Shown here: piece by piece, positions 14,101-27,400 of the stretch
How the letters are laid out: the number at the start of each line of letters is the position of its first letter
Numbering within the stretch: position 1 is the stretch's first letter
Assembly: GCA_032207245.1 (NCBI GenBank)
Contig: CM063503.1
Span: forward strand, 107,225,756-107,289,755
Reading direction: 5' to 3'
DNA: 64,000 nucleotides
Source of the DNA: Pardosa pseudoannulata
Taxonomy: Eukaryota > Arthropoda > Arachnida > Araneae > Lycosidae
Translations under genes and position numbers: made by a program
The notes under the pieces: model-generated
The model's database searches: none
The model's input: only the letters and a program-made list of their open reading frames with translations
What the model was told of the DNA's origin: nothing

Positions 14101-17100
14101 AATTTTGCCTAAGTATAATTTGCAGAACTTTTGTTGTCGTTCTTACATTTTAAGCTATCTTATCAGTATATCTTCCTACGGAAGTATCCCCCCCCCCATC
14201 ACTAAGAAATGATTAGTTAAACTTCTGCAGAAACCGACAAGGGAGCAGTTCTTCAAACTGATCAGCTCCCAAGTGTAAAGTTTCTCCCATTGTATGTCTT
14301 GTTTTATTAAATTTACAAAATAGTTTGTGGTCTGTGATGTTTCCACACACCTATCTGTCGCTCTTTCCTTATAATATTTGATTTAAAACAGGCAATTTAT
14401 AAAATCTTACTTTTATTTAGAATGGTTTTTGGATTCAACATTTTCCATTAAACAAATTTGATCCGTAAGGCCGCTAACAGCTGTTATGCTTAAAAAGAGA
14501 TTCCAAATTTTGTGAGGCTTTCGTGAATAATTATTTCTAAGTAAATTTATTGAAATTTTAAACCCTCTTCCTAAGCTTTATTTAAACAAAATCTAGGATA
14601 GAAAAATGTTAAATATTTTTTTTCTTCGAACTATCTAAACAGCTTAACTTACATATACATTAAATATTTCTTTTATATGTTATTTCCATCATGAAATCTA
14701 TACACATACGTAAGTTTTATTGGTTTTATAAGGTATGGTAATATTCAATTAAGTTTTGTAGCATTTAATTAATAAATAGTTTTATCTATATCTCTAATTA
14801 TATCAGAAAGTTACAGAAATGATCAAAATTTTACACATTCTATGTAAAAACTTTTAACATATCTGTCAAAAATTAATAGCTAATTTCTTCAAAAGGCAAA
14901 TGTAGTATCTGATATTTTTGGCTTACAAGAGACAACAAAAATATCCCTTTTGCGAAATAATTTTACAGGTGAAAGCATCAAATTAATATTTCACCCTTAA
15001 TATCTTGTTTCGATAAATGTTTGCATATATCAACAAAACTTTGTTGTTTGGGAAGCAAAAACAAATTCAACACACACGTTTGAGATCAGCGGAAAGTTAA
15101 TGTGATATGCGTTTTGGCAAACTTCTACTCTATGGTTAGTGATAAATGATTCTTAAAAGATTTGTTAGCAAATTAAATGTTCATTATTCTCTTTTCAGGA
15201 ATGTAAAAATGACGTGGAAAAAGCATACCTTTGTTATTTTTAAAAAAGTTACAAGAACATTTAAAGCCATATATTTTATAATTACATTCTTTTTGTTTTA
15301 AACAAATTTTCTGTTTAAATGTTCTACAGAAACAATTTTTCATCAGGATCAGAAAAAAAAACTCTTACCAAGTTAATGTTTAATAAGTTGCGTTAACAAT
15401 TCTCTTGGGTCATCATGTGAAACAAGTACTAAATGTTCCAAGCTTTGGTTAGAGCGGCGTATTATATATTTTCTTTGTATTATTAATACCGATATATGAC
15501 AGTGAATTTCCTTGGCAATTCTCTCTCTATATAAGTAGCCTCTCAGGGCTTATATCATCAGTCTAAATACATGCGAATACTGTTACCTAGGGAATTTATT
15601 AATGGGATACAGAGCTAATAAAATGTAACTGGTAAGGTTTAAAAACATTAGATAAGTTTGACAATTTGTAACAATAATATCAATATAAATTTAGTTTGTT
15701 TACATACTATCCTTTAAGAATAGGCTTTATCTATTCAGTAAGAAGAATAAAGAATGAATAATTCGTACCATAAATTCACATCGTGTTCTTTTAATGCATT
15801 ATGTAGCATAAGATCATTCATTAATTATTTTAGATGTTTATGTAAAATAAGGCATTGAAATCTAAATATTTACATCAGGGAAATGTCTCGCAAAATTTCA
15901 TTTATATTGATATATATTTATTAAAATAAAAAAATAAATAAAAATGAGATTTTAAACATATTTATTTATTTATGTGATATCTTTATAATACCAGCTTAGG
16001 TTTGTTTGAAATAACGGTAGAAATCATGAATTCAATTTGTAAATCCATTTAATATTTTTAATGTAGAGTGATTGCTATAATAGAATATATTACAATATAA
16101 ATAGAAAATATTTTTCATATTCTTTTCATAGAAACTTTAAGTTTATTTTAATCCATTAGAAAATGTAGTTTATCATATAAAATATATTTATTAAAATGTT
16201 GCTAAACTAAGAAAGTAAAATATTGAATAATTTTGGAGTAATCTCGGCAAAACTCAATTTTTATAACTACTTTTTTAATAAATAAGCTTTATTTAAAATG
16301 ATATATGCGCATTATATTTACATTACATGTGGTTATTTTTATCTTTAAAATGTCTTTAGACTTATGATTAGAACTTTTATCACAAATTTTCAAAGAAAAT
16401 ATTAGGAAAAAAATAAATAATAATTTTGAAAAACTAATTGGTCTTGAAACGCCACTTTAAAATTGCAGATAAATGTAGGATGAACTGATTTTCTCTTACA
16501 AATTAGACTAATTTTGACTAACTTTTACTTTACAAGATGTAATTTAAATAGCAGAGAAATTTCAAAGAACTAAAGAGTTAGAAATTGTCAGAGAATGTAT
16601 ATTCAAAAAGAACACAATTTTTGTTTAGAGAACAATTTAAAATGTTTATTTTTGTCTTCAAACGCTTAGTTTGTTTGCATGTAAAAATGATTGCACAGAC
16701 GCGATGCGACACGCATGGTAATTGCTACCATAATTATTTATGGCACCGTGTGAAACTTGTATAAGCAATTGTTTTCGAAATTCGATTTACTTTTGTTATT
16801 TAATATTTTAGTGATTCTTCATGCGTATTTTTCACATCTTCAGCTCTAAATGTTGAAGGAGTATTTGTGCGATTCCGATCTACGTGTCATCGTTAAGATG
16901 AAAAAATGTGAATTCAAATATACGTTTTCAAAAATTTATAAAATATTTCATGGATAAAAAATTTTACATTTTATTCTTAATCATTTTCTGGCTCAAGAAG
17001 TGAAAATTCATTTTAAATATTTCTATTAATTACATTTTTCTATTAATTATTAATTTATTTACATTTTTCTATTAATGATTGAAAATAATCTCCTAATTAT

Positions 17101-17303
17101 TTTATAAGAAAATAATTATGAAAAGTAACCATTGCGAAAATATTTTTCATCAGTACTTCAAATAATTTGGAGATAACTTTTATATATCTTTCTCATGTTG
17201 AGGAATTACTCATTAGTGTACAAGTGGGATTAGTGGTATGATGTACTTTTTTTCAAAAATTGATTTAATGCAATATTGGAATATTATTTAAAAATATTTT
17301 ATT
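8149..17303. other. long AT-rich non-coding stretch, nothing recognised
   Basis: About 9 kb of low-GC sequence. Short open frames (for example near 11025-11309 and 13940-14212) have AT-driven composition (Phe, Leu, Ile, Lys, Ser) and no domain I recognise. A C-homopolymer of about 9 lies near 14188. A weak hairpin (GGGAGC..GCTCCC) lies near 14250. No tRNA boxes or transposon termini were found. Confidence 0.55.
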
Positions 17304-17763
17304 TTCAATGCAACTGGAAATTCATACAGATAGTTTTATTCCAAATACAGTAGTGAATCTGTTATTTCTTTAGCACTTCTCAAGAAGCACATGTTGCTTA
17401 AGGAATGCTACGAGTAAGAGTGACCTTATCGCCTATGTTTCCTACAATGATGGACTAAAGAAAATACCCCCAGGCATGATCTGTCACTTCCAGAGATACC
17501 AGTTAGAAACTAGGAGGACATTGCAGACATGACTTCAATGCAACTGGAAATTCCTACACATAGTTTTATTCCAAATACAGTAGGGAATCTGTTATTTCTT
17601 TAGCACTTCTCAAGAAGCACATGTTGCTTAAGGAATGCTACGAACGAGAGCAACCTTATTGCCTATGTTTCCTACAATCATGGACTAAAGAAAATACCCC
17701 CAGGCATGCTCTGTCACTTCCAGAGATACCGGTTGGAAACTAGGAGCACATTGCAGACATGAC
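17304..17763. repeat. tandem repeat, 230-bp unit, two adjacent copies
   Basis: The unit starts TTCAATGCAACTGGAAATTC at 17304 and again at 17534, giving a period of 230 bp. The copies run through TCAAGAAGCACATGTTGCTT and end with TTGCAGACATGAC. They are about 94% identical by eye. The unit is less AT-rich than its surroundings. There is no long open frame. The family is not recognised. Confidence 0.93.
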
Positions 17764-17950
17764 ATATATTACATATCATTTTAATGTACATTTTAATATA
17801 CTTCTTTGGCCGATTTGAGCCTCAAACCCATAACCATATGGTCATCAGATCGGAATGTTTGTTGAAAGATTTTTATGAGTTTTGTATATGGCTTCTCAGC
17901 ACGCGGAATTGGTACAAGCTAGTGCCATGATGAAAGTGATTTAAACATAT
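17764..17950. other. spacer between repeat copies 2 and 3
   Basis: About 190 bp lacking the 230-bp repeat. It holds GGCCGATTTGAGCCTCAAACCC, a faint reverse-strand B-box-like string that I did not accept as a tRNA or SINE. Confidence 0.5.
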
Positions 17951-18178
17951 TTCCTTCTCAAATCAAATGGCAATTTATACAGATATTTTTATGACTAATA
18001 AAGCTGCAAATTTGTTATTTCTTTAGCACTACCCAAGAAGCACATGTAGCTTAAGGAATGTTAAGGACACGAGTAACCTTACCCTCTCTTATTTCTAGGA
18101 ACATGGATGAAGCAGAAGATCTCCTGTGGTCTGCTACCTCCAGAGATATCGTTTGGAAACTTAGAAGTCATTGAATAG
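17951..18178. repeat. third, diverged copy of the 230-bp unit
   Basis: It matches the 17304 and 17534 copies along its length. Shared landmarks include ATTTCTTTAGCACT, CAAGAAGCACATGTAGCTTA, CCTCCAGAGATATCG and TTGGAAACT. Divergence is much greater than between copies 1 and 2. The three copies therefore record at least two duplication events. Confidence 0.85.
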
Positions 18179-21100
18179 ACGAACTTATTTTACATGACTG
18201 GGATATATAGCATTTCTTGAATGAATTTCCACGTTATTATTTAAACATGATATGTTAATATAGAAAACTTGCTGAACTCACGATGACAATTAAAACTGCA
18301 ACATCGGAAATACCCTCAGATATCTATATATGTATATATATGCTTCGTAAGTATTTCGAAGTCAATTTTACATTACTATTTTACTCATTTAACTTTTCTA
18401 AATTTTAGAATTTAGATATATTAGCTGAAGTGGCTGTAACATTTTTTGTACAAATTCTTGCACTTTCTGTTAGATGTATTAGTTTACCATACACGCAGAA
18501 TAAACAATTGCTATTTAAAATATTTTTGATTTAAATATTCCTATATTTTTTATATATTATTATATATTTTAATATTTAATTCAATTGTAAAAAAATTAAA
18601 AGTTTATAAAATATTCCTGATTGTTTGCAAAGATTAATATGCAAATAATTATGTTTAAAATTTTATAGATTCATAGTAATTAGTTAAATAAACTTAGAAT
18701 AACATTATGAAAAAATATCTGTTTTAGATATATTGCATTCTTTTACATTTTCTTCTGTCATATCTCTTTAATTTATTTTTTGCCTTTTAGAAAACTCCCT
18801 TCTCACCTATCCATCTAAGCTCCTTTCAAGTTAAACATTATTTTTGTTACGAAGCCCTGTTTTAGATGAGGTAACAAATTAATCATTCCACTCTGAGGTG
18901 AGATATGTGAGCTTTAATTTTTTAAATTACATATTATATTTTTTTTAATAGAAGACTTATATTACTATAATATAATATAATATCATTATAGAGCAGAAAC
19001 ATGCAAATATTTTCATACTAAATTTTAAAATTACTTAGATAAAGCTTAAGATACTTATACCTCTTAGTAATAAGAAACAAACATATATAAGTCTATCCAT
19101 GTGAACTTAACTTTACAAAAATATTTTAATTTGTTTTATGAACGAATATCATTTTATGTTTATTAACATAAATATGTACATGAAATGAAGACTGTAGAAA
19201 TTCATCTAAGCTCAAAATAAATTTTAAAATTTATAAATTAGGAAATTATATTTATATTAATTAATAGATAATTCTCATTTAATTCTGTGAACCTCGATTA
19301 TTTTAATAGGTGCGATACATTTTGCTTTAATGCATAATAAACGTTTGTTATTATACGTTTCCAAATAGGTTTTATATTGTTTAAATATTAAAAAGTAAGA
19401 TATCTTTATAATCTTATATTTAGAAAATGAAACGTGAATTTTTCTCTAATTGAAGATATAATCTTATTTTCTAATATCTAGAATTTTAAAATTATCTTGC
19501 AGGTATTTTTTTCATTTGCTGCGTATTATTGTTGTTATTGCATTATTTAAAATGAAAAAAAGAATTAAATTTTTTAAAACGTTGAGAGTTATTTAAAACT
19601 TTATTCTGAGAAAAGTATAAATTTAAATTTGTCATGAATGTAAAAATGTTGTTGTAGCGATGATTTTATATATCTGAAGTTACTATGTCCCCAAAACAGT
19701 GCACTATTTCTTCAGACAAATAAAGACTTGAGATGCGTAATTAAGACAAGATGCTAGAATATGTAATAGAAACATATATAGAAGCTTATAAAATAGCAAA
19801 TAAAAAAAATATGAATCCGAGTATTGAAAATCACTTCTGTAGTTTTTGTTTTCCTTTTTGTTTAACACCCTTTATTTTTTAAAAAATAAAGAAAAGAGAG
19901 CCTTATTGATTAGAGCAAAGCCTTTAAATGAGATTTAAACAAATAATTTACATAAAAAGTAATTAAATATGACGCGTTTAAATCGAACCAATAACTTAAT
20001 TAATCTCATCTAATTTTATAATTAATGTGCTTTAGCTTGATAGGCATGGACATAATAATAAACTTTATTTATACTTTAATTTTCGTAGGTAATTTTTCAT
20101 AGAATAGAACACTGTGCAATAATCTAAATGGTTTTTCATAAACTACAACATAATGCATTTACCGTTAATTGAAGCTCCCTCTCAAATTAATGAGAGTGAC
20201 TCAAGAGGGTTGCCAAATAAAACAGCATTGTAATTGATAATGGAGCAATCACAAAGCAATAATTATTTTATAATACTCAATATTATGAGAGGCTTTCTAG
20301 CATTTTATAAAATAATATAGACTTAATATTGCAAAAAATAAAAGTGATTTATCTGGAAAATGAGACGATTGACAGAAATTTGATTTAATGATTTCCGGAT
20401 GATATTGATAGAAACAAATTCGTTTTTATTAGGCAAAATTCCAACAGGAAAGCTAGTGCACAATAATATATTGTTGAATACCTTGTAAATGCATTTCTTA
20501 TCTTTTCCATTAAGTAAAAATCATATCTTAAACATCTTTATGCATAAATGGAATACTTTTCAGTAGAATAGAAAAATACGTTCAATAAATTGTTGGTAAT
20601 ACAAGTCATTTATGAATGAAACATACATTTAATCGTATTTACTGTGTAAGTTATAAGTAAAAATGTGGAATTTTAAAACAAAATAATACCTGCATTATCC
20701 CATTAATGTAGGGTTTAATAAACAAATGTAATGCATGTAAAAACGCTTTTACATTCATACATTAAATGTAATCAAATAAAAAAAAATAAAATGACGTCAG
20801 AAGAAAAATCCTTTTTTTTTTTGCTAAGGTTTAATTATGGTTCTATTATTAAAAGTAAGAGTGGATGCAACCCTTTTATTATTTTCCTTTTTCCTTTTAA
20901 AGCAGTTAACTAAAAATACACTTAAACCTCCATATTTTAAAATTTTTAGAAGACGGTTAGACTTTTAAATAAAATTAGCAATTCTTATGTGTAATCAGTG
21001 CAAAACATAACAAATAAAAGATTAAGTAAACATTTAAAATGAAGTGATAAATAAAAAAAAAATTAAATGAATGCAATAAATAGAGCAAATTTTAAATCGA

Positions 21101-23669
21101 ATGTAAAAATAACTTTTTTTTTAAGAAGGCTAAATTTTGGTATTATATTTTACTAAAATCTCCCCAGCGCATTTAATTTTGGTTTATATCCTTAATACTT
21201 TTAGTGTCTGTTTACAGTTCATATAGAAATATCTCTATTGAATTTCAGTTATTTAAATACTTTAAGGAAATTTATTACATAATTCCTTTATGTAATTAAT
21301 TACATAAAAGACATCCATATTTTTAAAGTTAAAGTAATGTTGTGTATAACTAGAAATATATATTTCAAAAACAGCATACCTAGGATTACGAAAAACATTT
21401 TAAAATTATGTCCAGAAAATTGGTAATTTAGATAAATATATTGTACTTTCAAAATTTTGAAACCTCAAAAAAGTTAAAATATTAGAAATATGTGAACGAA
21501 ATACTAAAACCTGAAAAATGGTTGTTTATTAAAGGAAATAAACTTATTCATAAACATTTGAATAGCTTATGAACGTAAAAAAATGTATAATGGTAATAAG
21601 AAGAAAATTTAAAATGCTATTAAAATATATTAAAGGAAAAGTTCTTTGATTTGGTGACAAATGAAAACAAAGATCTAAGTTTTCTACTTGTTTCTCTGAA
21701 ATGTACCTTAATATCTCTAGTTTCATAAGAAAATTTCAATAAAATCAAGTATCATAAGTATAATTTAAAGCAGTTTTACTACATAATTTTACTATTTAAA
21801 TATTTAAATGTCACGTCCACTTTAAGGTGTTTTCATTTCTTTTGCAACTAATCTCTTACAAACATTATATAAACCAAATAAAATAGAGAATTATAACTAT
21901 CTAGCATTGTATTTTATTGATTATAATTTCAATTTACCAGTGATATGCAGTAAATGAACTTTTGGGCAGAGGTTCAAACCGAGGTACAGAAAATGTAATT
22001 AAAACTTTGAAAAGATATATTTATAAGTATCATAGAGAAAAAATTACCGTGTAAATTTTTTTGTGATGAAAGCTGCACTCAAACAAGTAGTATGCATATA
22101 AAGGTGAATAAAAGAGGTATGCATAGATGTATGGATGACGTTAAAAAATTCTGATAATACTTCTAATACTCTGTTATTTGAAACGATGTTTGGCACTGAT
22201 ATCGAGATGCCAAATGTCAAATTGCACTCAAACTAATTAAAAAATTAGTAATTTTAAAAATAGACATGATTACCAATTAAAAAGAAGTGTTAGCATATTT
22301 CTCAAAATATTATTAAAAGTAATTTTTCTAACATTTCTTGTATAGAAATAGCATGTTTGAGGATACAAAATTTTCGTTTGTAGAGTATGGAATATGTTGA
22401 AACTTTGTTTCTGTAAACTATACATCATTATGCAGTAATAAATTAATGATAGTTTAATTAGTCTCTAGTGCTAATTTTCTATAAGTAGTAAAGTAGGCGT
22501 TGATTTAAAAAATTATATTCACCTTAATTTCGAGTGTACAGATACGGTTTTAATTTAAAGTCGTAAATTATTCAAATTGTGTCCAATTGCGATGAATAGA
22601 GGTATAATTGTAAAATCAATTTTTTAAGGATAATTTAATATACCTTAAAATATGTAATCTAAATTTAAAAACTGTTTTCTGAAGAGGAAATTTTAAATAA
22701 CTGTTTATTTTCCATTTGGGATTTTTAAGTGCAACAATGTCAAAATGAGAAAATACAAATGTACAATTAAATGTTTTAAAGTGGAGAGGCAATCACTCAC
22801 CTACTTGTAAAATACAGAGAGATACATATCATCCAGTCTGAAATAAGCATACTTAATAAAGCACAGAATATGAGAGTATAACGGTGGAAAGGAAGATTAA
22901 ACAGTTTTGCACAGTCGAATTTCCTACAACTGGAAAAAAAGAAAATGATAGACAAAATTTAGGAGACTTTTGGAAAAACAATTGTTTCTTCAATTTAAAT
23001 GATATTAATTAACTATGAGGATTATTTACAGATTAAACTGGAGATTAAACTGACGTGTAAAAATATATCCCACAAAGAAAAAGTATAGCATGCTATTCCT
23101 CTTGTAAAATACCTCTAATTTCTGAAAGTGTTGAAACTTATTACCTTACTTGTGTTATTCCAATAAAATTTTAAAATGATTCAGTCTGATGTCGTTGATT
23201 AACAAATTAACTTCTTAAATACCTTTTCATATTCTTTAAATTTGTGATTGTTTACTGATTGTTTTTGATTCAAGATCATTAAACTGAACTAGTTATATCA
23301 ACGGTTTGTTTTAGGTATGAACGTTATCCTGGAGAAACTTTCAATAAGTTCGCGATGTTAGCATGACGCGTTAAATTCAAAATTTCCCTTGAATGAAAAA
23401 GAAATAATTATAAAGATCTTTGGCCAATAAAGTCAAAATCCAGCATTTAGGCTGTTATGCTTTTGCAGGACACCACCAAACAGACATCCTTCTTATAATG
23501 GAAAAATAAATAAAACACATTTCGAGTTATTTTGCTATTTGCATTCACCACATTATATGTGGCCTCACTTTTGGTGTTGCTTTAAGTTTTGGTAATATTA
23601 ATTTGCATGTAGTGAAAAAGTAGAACATAGTGCTCCAAACATAATCAAATGAAATTATGTTGATATTAA
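18179..23669. other. long AT-rich non-coding stretch, nothing recognised
   Basis: Very low GC content with only short, AT-biased open frames and no mobile-element motif. A short TATATATGTATATATATG run lies near 18324. Confidence 0.55.
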
Positions 23670-23940
23670 TAATGAGCCCTTAGGGGCACACCTCTTTTAG
23701 GTGTGTACGGGCTTCACGACCGCGGGGTACCTGAGTGATCTTCTCTTAGCGTTCTTCCTGGTAATCTAGAGCTTACCTCTGTAGTGTTTGCTCCTTATCG
23801 TGTTGGACCACATTAAAATCGGACCATGACGGGCCTTTTGCAGGTCAGCGGTAGCTTGGTAGCCATTATGGAGTCACTGTCGCGGCACGATCATCAGGAG
23901 TTGCTGCAGTACGTCTTCGGATGGGTCAGCCTAAAACACA
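23670..23940 (+). other. GC-richer island, unidentified (repeat fragment or exon-like)
   Basis: An abrupt compositional island of about 270 bp inside very AT-rich DNA. It begins with a 7-bp hairpin (CACACCT 23687-23693 / AGGTGTG 23699-23705, 5-nt loop). It contains an ATG in good context (ACCATGACGG, ATG at 23826). That ATG opens an 81-codon frame to 24071 whose first ~37 codons (MTGLLQVSGSLVAIMESLSR and on to about GWVSL) have protein-like composition; the remainder falls in AT-rich DNA. I do not recognise the product. It could be a fragment of a dispersed repeat, a retrocopy or a 5' exon. The sharp edges favour an inserted repeat. Confidence 0.5.
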
Positions 23941-24257
23941 CTTATATTAATAATGAAACATATAAGCTTTGCAATACAGCTCTAAATATCCAGTTTGATT
24001 TTGCAAAATGTATTTCATCAATAGGGGAGATGTACAATCTAAATATGTGTCAATATTTACTTTTACCATAGACTATATAATGCCCTGAATTTGTAGAATA
24101 TCTCCAAAGCTATATTTTATTTAAAATGAAATTTACTAACTTAAACTTTGTTGCTTAAGGATACAGTTCTTTTAGAATTGATAATTACCTAAACAAAGTA
24201 CAGCGGAAAATTAAATAACGTATTACATTAGATTCTTATTTAATTACATATATAATT
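23941..24257. other. AT-rich spacer, nothing recognised
   Basis: Non-coding AT-rich sequence between the GC-richer island and the MITE. Confidence 0.5.
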
Positions 24258-24469
24258 TTAACCCTTAATTTGGCTATCCGCTACAACGAACAATCAAATA
24301 AATAAAATCTTTATAATAAATATATATTTTTATAAATAATATATAATATATTAAATATATCATATATTATTATTATTATTAATTACTATTATTATTATTG
24401 TTATCATTATTTATTTAAATATAGTTTTAATCGATATTTGAAAACACATCTTGTCAAATTAAGGGTTAA
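24258..24469. mobile_element. TTAA-bounded MITE (piggyBac-like), 212 bp
   Basis: The two ends are a perfect 15-bp inverted repeat: TTAACCCTTAATTTG at 24258-24272 and its reverse complement at 24455-24469. TTAA followed by CCC at both ends is the target duplication and terminal start expected of piggyBac-type elements. The interior is non-coding and AT-rich, so this would be a non-autonomous copy moved by a transposase encoded elsewhere. The left ~50 bp recur at 34492, showing a dispersed family. Assignment to piggyBac is inferred from the ends only. Confidence 0.75.
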
Positions 24470-27400
24470 GACCCAGTTAACATCCGATTTTGAAAAGTAT
24501 ACAAATAAAATTTTAAATGAAGAAAGAACAATAGAAAGTCATGTAGCTCATGTGGCTTCTATGTTACTTAAAGTATAAATTTATTTAAAATTATATACAA
24601 GTGTAGAAAAACATTGAGTACACAATGCCATCTGTATTCTTACTAGGTCGAAATTCTAGTGATGCATTAGTATAGAAAATCTTTACAATATTTAATGTTT
24701 ATAGTAAAAATAATATTTTTATGCAATATGATGTTGTGAAGAAGTAATAAAATATCCTTTAACAAAAGAGTTAGGAAGAGAGCGTTTTGCAAAGAGTGAC
24801 TTTCAACATCGGAAAAATCTTGACTTTATCGATAATCGAATATTTTTTTCTCTCTCAAGAAACATTTTTCAAACATAAAATATTTTATTTTCGTACAGAA
24901 GGATGGTTACAGATTTTTGTGCACTATATAAAATAAAGTTTTTTTTATTTCTTTAGATTTAAAAATAGCTTTAACAAAACTTTATATTGATATTTCACAG
25001 TTATCACAAGTGAGTAATTATCATCAAAAAAACGTAATTACTTAAATACAATACTTGTATAAAAACAGGCTATAAATTTTCATACTGAAAAACCATATTT
25101 TTTACAACGTTTATTTGTTCATTTCCTAAATATTTCTGACGGCAGTTCTGCAAATTTCCCTTTTTAGGATAAATACTAAAATAGAAAAGAGGAATACTGA
25201 AATGGTAAACATGTATTGAAGAATAAACAAAATAAATTTATATTTTTTGTATTATAATGAACTAATTTAAGAATCAAAGTGAAGTGCCTCTTGACACTTA
25301 GTCTTTGCAAACAGGAAAAAAACTTATCCAAGTTAGTGAAAGTTTTAAAACTTTTCTTAGTTCATTTTTCTTATTGAAGAAAGATGCATTCTTTATATGT
25401 AAACAATCTATTTTCATACTTATGGATAATGTTCATTGTTTGTAAATCTTTTTTCAATTTAAATTGATACTGATTTTAATTTCTTAAATTTATTATATTT
25501 TAAACTATTTAATGTCATAGATTTAGTTGGTATATATTTTTATTATTTTACAAAGTATATTTAAGCTTTATTTAATTTCGAATCAGCAGAGGAAGGATGA
25601 CAATGTAGAACTAAAATGGGAAAAAAAAGCTGGACTTCATTCAAGCACATCGGGTTTGTGACAGACGTGTTTATATAAAGTAGGTAAACCTCCTAAGGTA
25701 AATTATCATTTCGAAAGTGCAGCACTCCTTTAAAGGACATTTATACATTTTTGTATACGACTAACATCCACTAATAAGATGTAAATTTTCAAATTTTGTT
25801 ATTATTTTGAACGACTGCTTATAATAGAAAATGTGCTTTATTCAAAGATTTCAAAGATCTAGAAAACTTATAGTATTTTATAAATAATGATGTTATGTGT
25901 AAAATTACTGCTCGTCAACCATTTTCTGAAAAGTTAATGTTTTAAACAATTAATTATTAGTTCAAGCAATTAACATTTTACTTTGAAACTTCAACATCAT
26001 TTACATAAATATCGTTTTAATGAAAAATCAAATTAGTAGACGAAAAGTTAATTTCAGACCTTAAAATAAATAATAAGAGTAGATAATTATGAATAAAGTC
26101 ATGTTAAAAACGAAAAGACTTTAAATTATTTATGAATAAATAATTTAAAGTCTAGAGTTATATTATAATAGACTGTAAAGTGCTACGTGAAATTGCTTTC
26201 TTTCACACACGCACAAAATCATAATTCCAATTAAGTCCAATTTTTAAAAATTCATTCTCTTTAAACTTGGTATTTGAAGAAAAAAAATATCTTACACTGT
26301 TATATGTGAAGTAAGTATTTTTTATAATTGAGTTTGATTAAAAAAGTGGTTTAAAAGAAAGAAGGTAAGAGGAAGATTACAGACTGTTCTTTGCAGTTTT
26401 TCTTATTAAAAAAAATGGAATTTAAACAAGAAAAATCTACTTTTGGATGAAATTAAATTATAACCTGGGAAGATTTCATGCACCTTTTGTGAGATTAAGT
26501 TTTTAAAATATATATATTTGTTATTCTAACATTATTTCAAAATACTTTAAGAGATTAAGTAAAAGGAAATATAATCAGCTTAGAGAAATCTTTCCCTGTT
26601 TATTGTGGTAAATTTAAATAAACTCTTTAGTAAATTTTCATTAGTCCAGGAGATGTAGAAACGTCTTAACTCGAAAAAATAAAAGAAAGATAATTAAAAG
26701 AGTTTCAAAGATTTATTAATTTTTATTTGTGTTTTCAATGTTATCAAATCATGTTGACTTTTATTATGTCACATTATTTTTGGATTGTCTACATAAATGT
26801 AATAAATTAGAGGATTTTCTGTAATATGTTTGAATTAATGATTTGATAGGATTAAAGAGGAGTTTTTAAGAGTTTTAGAGTAAATGACGCCTTTAAATCC
26901 TTTAAATATAACCCTTAAAAGAAAGAAAGCTCTCAATGTATTTTATATCACATTAATAAAATGCCACTCTATAACTAAAGATTGAATTTTGTGTTTATCT
27001 AGTATTTGGTAAGGCTAATTGACTTTTATAGCCTTTTTAATGAATATTCAATAGTTAAATGCTTGAAAGCTTTTGCCTCTATACTGAATTTATAAGTAAA
27101 TTTATCTGATTAACATGTGCAATACGCTTTTTAGTGACAAATTTGATAGATTTTTCGTATTGTCATTTATTACAATTTAGTTCTTACTCTTTCTATAATA
27201 CGGATGTTGTTGATAATCAGCTTTCTTAATTTTTATGCTGCACATCTCCTAATAACTGGCTGCTTTAGTAACTCTTTTTAGATTACAGCATATGGAACAT
27301 ATGGTAGTAATAGTGCCGAAAATATCTGATGGCGAAAGAAGTGTACGAACTTTTAAAATAAAGAGTATATACACTTTTCTTTTATTCAATATTGAGTGTT

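Noticed and set aside
14100..14280. Rho-independent-like hairpin (GGGAGC..GCTCCC) near 14250
   Set aside because: The stem is imperfect, there is no adjacent gene, and terminators of that type are not expected in nuclear animal DNA.
17800..17935. Another SINE on the minus strand
   Set aside because: A B-box-like string (GGTTTGAGGCTC in reverse) exists, but the body and head do not match the SINE family and no duplications were found.
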